A program made the translations under genes and the position numbers. From assembly GCA_014871385.1 (NCBI GenBank), contig CM026423.1:3848408-3912407 (forward strand): 64,000 nucleotides of DNA, given 5' to 3'. This stretch comes from Ceratodon purpureus (taxonomy: Eukaryota; Streptophyta; Bryopsida; Pseudoditrichales; Ditrichaceae). Of this stretch, positions 56,989 through 64,000 are shown piece after piece (within the stretch, counting starts at the first letter, position 1; each line of letters opens with the position of its first letter). The notes below the pieces were generated by a model. The model saw nothing but the letters and a program-made list of their open reading frames with translations. It was not told the origin of the DNA and made no database searches.

Positions 56989-59900
56989 TCAGAACCACGG
57001 ATTCTCTGTTGAAATCCGCAGTTTACGTTGGTTCTTCAACGGACTGTTCCATACCATGTCCTTTTCAATGCGCCAGATCCCTTCGAGTCCATCTGGTGGT
57101 TTTGGTGGCATCTGCAAGAATGAAAGATGGTTAAAAAAAAGAAAAGTAGATCAAGTACTGCCTCTATCTGTATGTGCTTGACACATATGAGCTTGAGGAC
57201 TGGATGCCTTTCAAATGTTCTGAATTTCAGAGGCTGTTATTAGCTATTTTAGACTGTTTCATGGACTGTTTCAAGTTGTCTTTTGTAAGGGGTTGAGACT
57301 CACGAGCTAGCAAGCTTTGACGATACTGAGGAACATTCGAAAACACAAGTTTTCTAGGTAGTGAATGTCAACATATAACCTGAATCAACTGAAATGATTC
57401 ACAAACATATCGGGACACAATAGAAACAACAATGCTGATAGTGGGGGTCAGAGCGAGGATGCTTACTCCTTTTCCTCCTAGCGGGAATGCTTCATTCCAG
57501 TATTCTCTCAGCCATCTCCATTCCCCGTTCCAGAACACAGGGCGCGAATACCACTTTCTGCACAGTGTTTGAACGAACAAAACGTCAGTTGCTTCAGAAT
57601 CCGAGAACTTCAGTCCACAAGTACGGTTTGCAAGTGCTTTCTAGTATATCCCCTCTGCCAACGAGATCTAGCGGAATCGTCCCCCAGTGCATATTCATGG
57701 TCAATTGTAAGAAAGTTCTCAATCATGACCGGAGCACAAAAACTTACTCAGGAATCATCTCTCTCGGTTTATAGGTTGCATCTTCGTCATCACAATTGAT
57801 ATGGCCGTGCATCGTGGTCCTGAATTGGTCATAAGTCCAGTAAAATGAGTCGAGAGTCTCCTTGGAGTGCACCTTGTGGAACACAGGCTCGCCCATGAAA
57901 ACTCTCTCCCTCTTATCCTGCATGGCCATAAAAGGAATATGTTTCAGTTCTTGATCACAATATATACTGTCAATGCACCATATCTCTGAGAGTGCAACTA
58001 TCAAGTCCTAAATCTGGAACCAGCATAAGGAAGAAGCAGAACGCAAAAAGAGGAGGTTTCAAGTACCTTTTCAAGATCATGCTTGATGGGGTCTATCATG
58101 TCCTTGGTGCTGTAGTGTACAGTATGCTCTTTAGACTTCGACAATTCGAAGGGATCGTAAGCCGTATTGATTATGTCTCGGAAAATCCTCCTTTCACCAA
58201 CGGCCTTCGCATACCGATCTTGCTCATACCCTGCCTCGCATTTTCGTTAGTTTCTTTGTTCCAAGTGCAATTTAGAAACCCTATTCGACATGTTTTACTT
58301 CATAACAGGATGGTCAGACTGATTGCAGAACAAGAAATATAAAATTCAGCGGACCATTACTCTAGAAGCCTAGAAACTGTGTGCGGGCAGTTCCTTAACG
58401 TTCACCAATGGGATGGAGGGATCACTACACTTAAAGTCTTGCCTTGCGTAACTTTCAATATGCCTCAGCATTAGTGAAGGTGGAATACCGCTTCAAATCA
58501 AACAACAAAAGAAAGACTGGTACTCACGTAGTTTATTCGAGATGTGTCTCGGTGAGATTTTCTTCAGGTTGTCACTGATCTGGTCCTGAATGTTGTGGTA
58601 GACCTGCCTCTCCCATGATTTATACATGGCCGCTTGTTTGTCAGTATGACAGTTCTTCTCCCGCGTTAGCATTTCATGTGTGTCTTTCATCACACCATCC
58701 TCGTTTGCCATTCCACCAAAAACCTCTTTCATCAGCTTCTGGAACTCTGCCTCCTCCCGGGCGTCCCTAATAGCTTGCGCTTTGAGAAGAGCCTGTCCAT
58801 CAACCCGAGGACTTGCCTTCTAAAAATGCCGTGACGAGTTTATTGCATCGCTGCATTGGCTTCACATACCGCAATCTCTGCTGCGAACTAGGACAGAATT
58901 GACGAGACACAAGCTAGGGTTTCGAAGACAATGACTGAAAATCAGCTACTTGCAAAATATTGGGACTCGACTGAAGCATTCCTAGATTGGTGGCTTACAA
59001 TTCCTCGAGTCGGCTCAACATAGCTCAAGGTAGCCGCTCTTCAATCAAGTGCGACGTTGTCCAGGTGACCTACTACTTGATCCCTGGGTTCCACACTGAG
59101 CTGAGGTTATAAATTCTTTGACAATTTTGCAGACGCACTCATGACACCTAATTGTTGAACTAAAGAAGAGATCAAATCAAACAATGCCAAGACCATAAGG
59201 TTACTTAGTGGAGCCAAAACCTCATACTCCTTCTCGCTATGATTGACAAGGTCGCGGGGCATTGGTCGTTCAGTCCATTTTCGACACATCCAGCCTCCTC
59301 CTTTCGTACGGTGGAGACGCCCCTCTGGATCGACAATCCTGCAAATGTGCTGCGCAAATTCTAGTAGTCAAGGCGTACATGCTTCCCAGAACCTCCCTAA
59401 AACCCAGCGTGCTCGTTAGGAGCTCCCACTGGTAAGATGCTACTGACTAACCATAATTCTGGATTGTTAGTTTTTTCGTTAGGATAGCTAGAGAGTCAAA
59501 GCAGAGTTAGTCACAGATCTGCACTCTTCGAATCTGCATTTGCTTCATTTCTAACGGTTGAGCTCCGAAAAGGCAGAGGGTGCGGATGGGTACGCAAGAC
59601 TCTTACACTCTTCAGAGCATGTGTGTCTTTCCCATTGAAGTGAGCCAGCGAGAGCAGTGATGCGGACCAGGAGAAGCAAATGTTTACTATGTTATGGATT
59701 CTGAGGCGTGAATCCTGTGGATGTCAGATCACACAGATCTGTGTTAAGGAAAGTGGTGTGGATACTTTTTTGTCTCCCGAGGCCACAGCTTTGTGCAGCC
59801 GATTGTGAGTCCGAGGCCCGGGTTTCCAATCTGGGCATTTCTGCGGGACGACTGTGTACTGTGGAGCCCGTTGCGTGTAAGTGCGAGCATCGGGAGGCTG

Positions 59901-60260
59901 AGGAACAGTCGGGTCGATGTACTTGTCCTGAATAGGTCCAGTCTCTTCGGGAGGGAGAGGCTTCAGGTGCATAGACCGATAGAAAGGTTTCTTAAACTCC
60001 CCAAACTTCACTGTCGTCCCCTCGGATCCAATTCCAATCTCCGGCCTCACTGAAAACCGCACTATTTTCTTCTTGCCATACACGTCGGGAGGTCTCCATA
60101 TCCCATCCGGCTGCTTGATTGATATGGGGCCATCCGGAGACCACTGTCTTGGCACTGTCGGATCGGGGTCGAAGGGGCCTGGATCCTCAGGCGGCACGTA
60201 GTTGGGATCCCACGACCCCCTCTTGTCCAATTTCTCCTCCTCATACCCTGGTTTCGGCAT
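56989..60260 (-). CDS. Putative ciliary/axonemal protein, seven exons
   Basis: I do not recognise the exact family. Minus-strand exons: 60260 to about 59766, 59338-59221, 58819-58528, 58230-58067, 57917-57748, 57557-57467, 57111-56989. Phases agree from exon 2 to the stop; the exon 1 donor is unresolved because the clearest GT (after SGDKK) is out of phase, while GT sites at DK|Y or PQ|Y fit. The length is about 450-490 residues. Exon 1 is Pro-rich (WDPNYVPPEDPGPFDPDPT, WRPPDVYGKKK). Exon 2 has KGGGWMCRKW. Exon 3 is acidic/basic helical (ISDNLKKISPRHISNKL). Exon 4 has IFRDIINTAYDPFE, a phrase typical of cilium-associated proteins. Exon 5 has FMGEPVFHKVHSKETLDSFY; exon 7 has DGLEGIWRIEKDMVWN. 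The ciliary role is inferred from style and from the DRC10-like gene nearby. Confidence 0.6.
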
Positions 60261-62572
60261 CTTGCCTTGCCCAAAAGCAAACTCCTCGAAATCCTGGACT
60301 CGCGGACGTCCGAGCTGGGATCAAAAAGTCGTCCGGGGAAGCCAGAAGCCCTGATTCATTGCAGGCTGTGTCTCCAATCGAGCCGCTGCATTTCAAGGTC
60401 TGGGAGCACTGATTCAGGATGACAAGGTGATTATTGCAGACTCTGCAAGTCGCATATATACCTCAAATGTTTATTACAACTCTGAGAATCATCGGGTACA
60501 CGTTTCCTCTCCGTTGAATATTTAGGCTGAAGTTTGTTGTCATCTTGAGGTCATCACATTCAGGCGTTGAAGAATTTGCGAACATGGTTTGTTGACATGT
60601 TCTAGTTTGACGGGGGAGCCTGAGTCCTAGTCAAATTGCACTAAGCATATGACTCAAATCGTACTAAGCAGAGGTACTTGTTTCAGACAACAATCTCGTC
60701 CTGATGTGCTCCGCTTGCTTGTGTAGCTCTCAAGTGTGGGCGTGGTATCCTTCTGCGGAAATCCATTAGAAGCCCAGATGCTGTGCCTTGGGGAATCCAA
60801 TCTGCTTCATGTCGGCCTCTCTCATGGAATAGCAAATATCATGGATTGCTGTCAGAACTTAGATGGCAAGTTCTTTCTCCCTCCCGATCATCTCAATAAT
60901 CCTGTTTGACACGAATTCTGACGATGTGTCTGGCCCAGTCTGCCTGAGCTTAGCTTCAAGTCTCTGCGTTCTCCCTTGCAAGGGCCCGAAATAGTTTGAT
61001 GCGTATCCTTAAACACTGAGTCTCTTCTCAAGACATGCTGTCCTTGTGCTCCATTTCAGATGTTCACCTTCTGTGTAGAGCCATCCTTGAGATAGAATTC
61101 TGCCCCATTACTCGCTTCATGTACTCTTTTTCCCTTCAGCCCTCTCTTCAGCTCTTTGCCTCTGAACCACTTTGTGGAAACCATTGCTACGTCTAACACA
61201 CACAAATTCACAAGATAACATCCACCTTGTAAGTGTCATTGGTTCCATTCGCAAATGCAGGTCCAGAAAGCCTAGGCATATCGCCCGTGTCTAATGTTGC
61301 ACATGAACGTTAAACTCGTCTTTCTTGCAAAAAACCATGTTCGAATTTCCCCGTTCTTGTGCACACATTATAGTTTACACTACTGGTCTCCTTCCAATGG
61401 CTGAATCATAAAGAACTCCTCCTGCAATGCTAAAATCCTTTACCTCAGCTTCCGTGAAAAAGAATGTCCAATGCTGAGCCCCCAAACATTCACAAGGTAC
61501 ATAACAACTCAGCGATCTGTGTATCAAGACCTCCCATGGAATAGAATCACATATGCTTCTCTCATACACTGATCTGTTCAAGATAAACTAGAGAACAATC
61601 CACTTGATACTCACTCAAACAATCTTCCAACGAAGTAAAGCACTCCGTAACCAAACCAGAAACAAAAAAAGGAAGAAAAAAAAACCTGCTCAGCTAGTTC
61701 ATGCAAACTCAGAAGCATCTGCAATCCAGAAACCACAAACAAAGAGAAGAGAAATTGACCATGGTAGCGAACATCCACTCACATAACCTGCAGTTACAAT
61801 GCGATGCCACCCACTTGGGGCAGGCGACGAGCCGTCAATAGTAAAACGGCCGGCATGATGTAGTAAGCCATGGCGTTCACGTGAACTGCCGGCTGTAACC
61901 GTCTGCGCAACATCCGAGCTGCGAGGCGAAGCGATGACGATCGCTTCCACGGCCCCTCCACACGCACCTCACTCCGCTCACGCGCCCAGACGTGAAGCTC
62001 ACGCCCCCCCAGCGCCCAAGTGGCGCCATCCTCAGCAGTTGGGTCGCCTCGCCGCCCAACAACTCCGCAACTTCTCCACGCAACGGATGATTAAAGTAAC
62101 GGAAAAGGCTTGCTAGACTCGCCCGGATGCAAACCTGGGCACCGGCGAATGCAACACAACATGACATACATGTGCCAGTGCCAGAATCATGCTTCGTGTG
62201 AGCTCGTGTGGGGTTTAGCAGAACTTGGTTAGGGTTCAGATTCATAGCCCAGAATTCGGGGAATTCGTGTTCGTGTTCATGTCCAAGTGTCTGAGCTTGT
62301 GAGTTAGGACATGGTGTTGGAGATTGTTGCAAGGTTTGGTGGATTGGTGTGAGGGATAGGCGTTGAGTTATGGGATTGGCGATTGTTTGAGGGTTTGCTT
62401 CGGATCGTGATGGTTTTTTCTTTTGCAGTGGTTTGATTTCGGGTGAAGGGAGCTTTGTGGTGTTGAAGGGTTTAACTTGGGTGTTGATTCGTGTCTAGGG
62501 TTTTAGGTTTGTGTTGTTTTGGTTGGGTTTGTCGGGGTGGTGGAGTGGTGGAGTGGGTGTGAGGATTTGGAG
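60261..62572. other. Intergenic, weak candidates only
   Basis: 60261-61800 shows no convincing gene. GC content rises from about 61.8 kb towards the DUF1279 gene. A plus frame at 61934-62116 reads like an organelle-targeting peptide (Arg/Ala-rich, ending LAAQQLRNFSTQ) but stops without a partner exon, and an overlapping minus frame (61877-62332) is equally long. I treat both as unproven. Confidence 0.4.
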
Positions 62573-62992
62573 ATGGCAGGAGCGCTGTCTTTGGGGCGTT
62601 TTAAGGAGCTGGTGGCGAAGTATGGGAAGGTAGCGCTGGGGGTGCACTTGTCAGTGTCCGCGGTGTCCGTGACGTGCTGCTACGCAGCGATCAAGAACAA
62701 CGTGGACGTGGGGGCGGTGTTGCAGAGCGTGGGGTTGTACAGCTCCAGCATGGAGAAAGAGGAAGCTGAAGATATTCAGAAGTATGAAGCTGTGGCGTTG
62801 GAGGGCGCACAGATTCCGAAAGAGGAGGATCGGAAATCCGCTGTACATGCTGCCGTTTCGGGTGGAGGAGCTCTCGCCCTGGCGTTCCTGTGCAATAAAG
62901 CTCTGATGCCTATCCGCGTCCCCATTACAGTGGCCCTCACTCCTCCCGTTGCCAGGATGCTGGCCAGAAGAAATTTGTACAAAAGCCCGTGA
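62573..62992 (+). CDS. DUF1279 (FAM210-like) membrane protein
   Basis: A single exon of 139 residues, beginning at the first ATG (MAGALSLGRFKELVAKYGKV). DUF1279 proteins are small membrane proteins of mitochondria or plastids; animal FAM210A/B act in mitochondria, and plant members are little studied (family knowledge). Residues about 8-40 carry the family core KYGKVALGVHLSVSAVSVTC with a first membrane segment. NNVDVGAVLQSVGL follows, then a Glu/Lys-rich linker (residues 60-90). A second hydrophobic segment, SGGGALALAFLCNKALMPIR, leads into ITVALTPPVARMLARR. The order and length match short plant homologues. No clear targeting peptide is present. Confidence 0.85.
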   Translation: MAGALSLGRFKELVAKYGKVALGVHLSVSAVSVTCCYAAIKNNVDVGAVLQSVGLYSSSMEKEEAEDIQKYEAVALEGAQIPKEEDRKSAVHAAVSGGGALALAFLCNKALMPIRVPITVALTPPVARMLARRNLYKSP

Positions 62993-64000
62993 GACTACTT
63001 TCGTCCGCTTCATGGATGCTCTGTTTCGCTGATCTCGAGTTCCCAGATTGTAGACTACGGCAATTCCTTCATGGCGCCACATCTGAGCGGGAGGCTTTCA
63101 AGAATTGTGGATGAATTGGCATAGCACAAGGACGCACAAAGATTCGAAGCTCAGACTCTCAGCCACCTTACAACGGGTAATCAATCAAATTTTCTCTTGC
63201 ATTTTTACTAGTTTGTAAGCGTTCACGGAGCTGGTGATTCCATGGTACACGATTTCGGTCGGGCTCTATTTATCAGCCGCCAGCTTCTTCCGCTTGTCTG
63301 GATTTTCCAGAGCGACATCTGTGTAATCTTGAAGTAGTGCATGTTGTATCAGCTCACTTAGTGTTTCAAGCCATATTGTGGTGAATTAGTTTAGGTGTAG
63401 TTTTGGAAGATGAGCACTGAAGATGTACTTGAATGGTATGACTGAGATTATGCTATCTCCAGCACGAATACAGAATGATGGTTTGTCATTACCATTTTGA
63501 AACTGTTCAGGTGTGTTTACAGTAATTATAGAACAAGAATTGCATAGGCCTCTAAAAATTCTGCTTGAGGTGCTTGTTATATTTAAAGACTGCAGATTTC
63601 GTTTTCATGGTCCAGAAGAGGTCACTTCCCTGAAAGTGTCATGCTAGTGCAGGACCTTTTGCAATCAGCGTTCAAAATATTTCTTAGTCGTCCAAAAATT
63701 TAGCATCAATGAAAAACATAAATATGACGATGCAAATGATAGCTGCCGTATATCTTCTGTGAGGGTTACTTGATATATCATACGCCTCAAAAAAGCAACT
63801 ACAGAACTGTGTACAAATCAGATGCTATTCGGCATTTTATCTCGCAATTAGTCGTCATTGCCGTTGTCATTGAAAGCCACAGCCATGGTAGACTATTTTA
63901 CATATGTTTCATGAGTTTCCAAGTGAACCAGCATGAACTGGCACTTGGAAGTGCTTACATACCGCAGTTTTCAGTTCTTGAACAGACAACGTCGAATGCA
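62993..64000. other. DUF1279 3' region and intergenic DNA
   Basis: The 3' untranslated region of the DUF1279 gene followed by sequence with no supported gene to the window edge. Confidence 0.45.

Noticed and set aside
61877-62332. Overlapping plus and minus frames upstream of DUF1279, one resembling a targeting peptide
   Set aside because: Neither has a partner exon or recognised domain; high GC near the promoter explains the open frames.

Overview
The window looks like nuclear DNA of a non-seed land plant, most likely a moss. The land-plant character comes from a spliced plant-type FPG DNA glycosylase, a plastid-targeted LpxB-like protein, a plant DUF1279 protein, an HLH/ACT-like regulator and an F-box protein. 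At least one gene (DRC10-like), and probably a second, encodes a motile-cilium protein, which points to a plant with swimming sperm. Introns are short (mostly 80-450 bp) with GT-AG ends, genes are of moderate GC, and the spaces between them are AT-rich. Exon structures below were worked out by hand from splice signals, reading phase and family knowledge; nothing was searched or aligned by computer.

Layout. 1-4.6 kb: AT-rich intergenic DNA with a long perfect-looking hairpin and old repeats. 4.65-7.09 kb (minus): HOP2, a meiotic recombination factor, six exons. 7.98-8.43 kb: a small inverted-repeat transposon (MITE), followed by simple repeats. 11.0-15.0 kb (plus): FPG1 with ten exons and a tail of six AT-hooks. 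15.9-21.0 kb (plus): a DRC10/IQCD-like axonemal gene with an intronless triosephosphate isomerase reading frame lodged between its exons. 21.2-25.5 kb (minus): a twelve-exon, 574-residue LpxB-like protein with a transit peptide. 25.7-29.5 kb: repeats. 29.5-30.3 kb: an unexplained coding-like patch. 30.4-32.0 kb (plus): an atypical HLH protein with an ACT-like C-terminus. 33.47-47.46 kb: a very long LINE with an 11-bp target-site duplication, an Ala/Thr/Ser-rich 955-codon frame, ORF1, and a decayed ORF2 that carries a 2A ribosome-skipping motif, APE endonuclease, reverse transcriptase, RNase H and a zinc-knuckle-like tail. 48.18-48.92 kb: a foldback MITE. 48.9-53.3 kb: repeats and a satellite-like array. 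54.1-55.4 kb (minus): an intronless F-box protein. 57.0-60.3 kb (minus): a seven-exon putative ciliary protein. 62.6-63.0 kb (plus): a DUF1279 membrane protein.

The host genes do not form an operon or one pathway. Two themes recur: reproduction (HOP2 in meiosis; DRC10-like and probably the 57-60 kb protein in sperm motility) and organelle or DNA maintenance (FPG1, LpxB-like, DUF1279). The most unusual items are the TPI frame inside the DRC10-like gene, the 2A-bearing 14-kb LINE, and the AT-hook array on FPG1.
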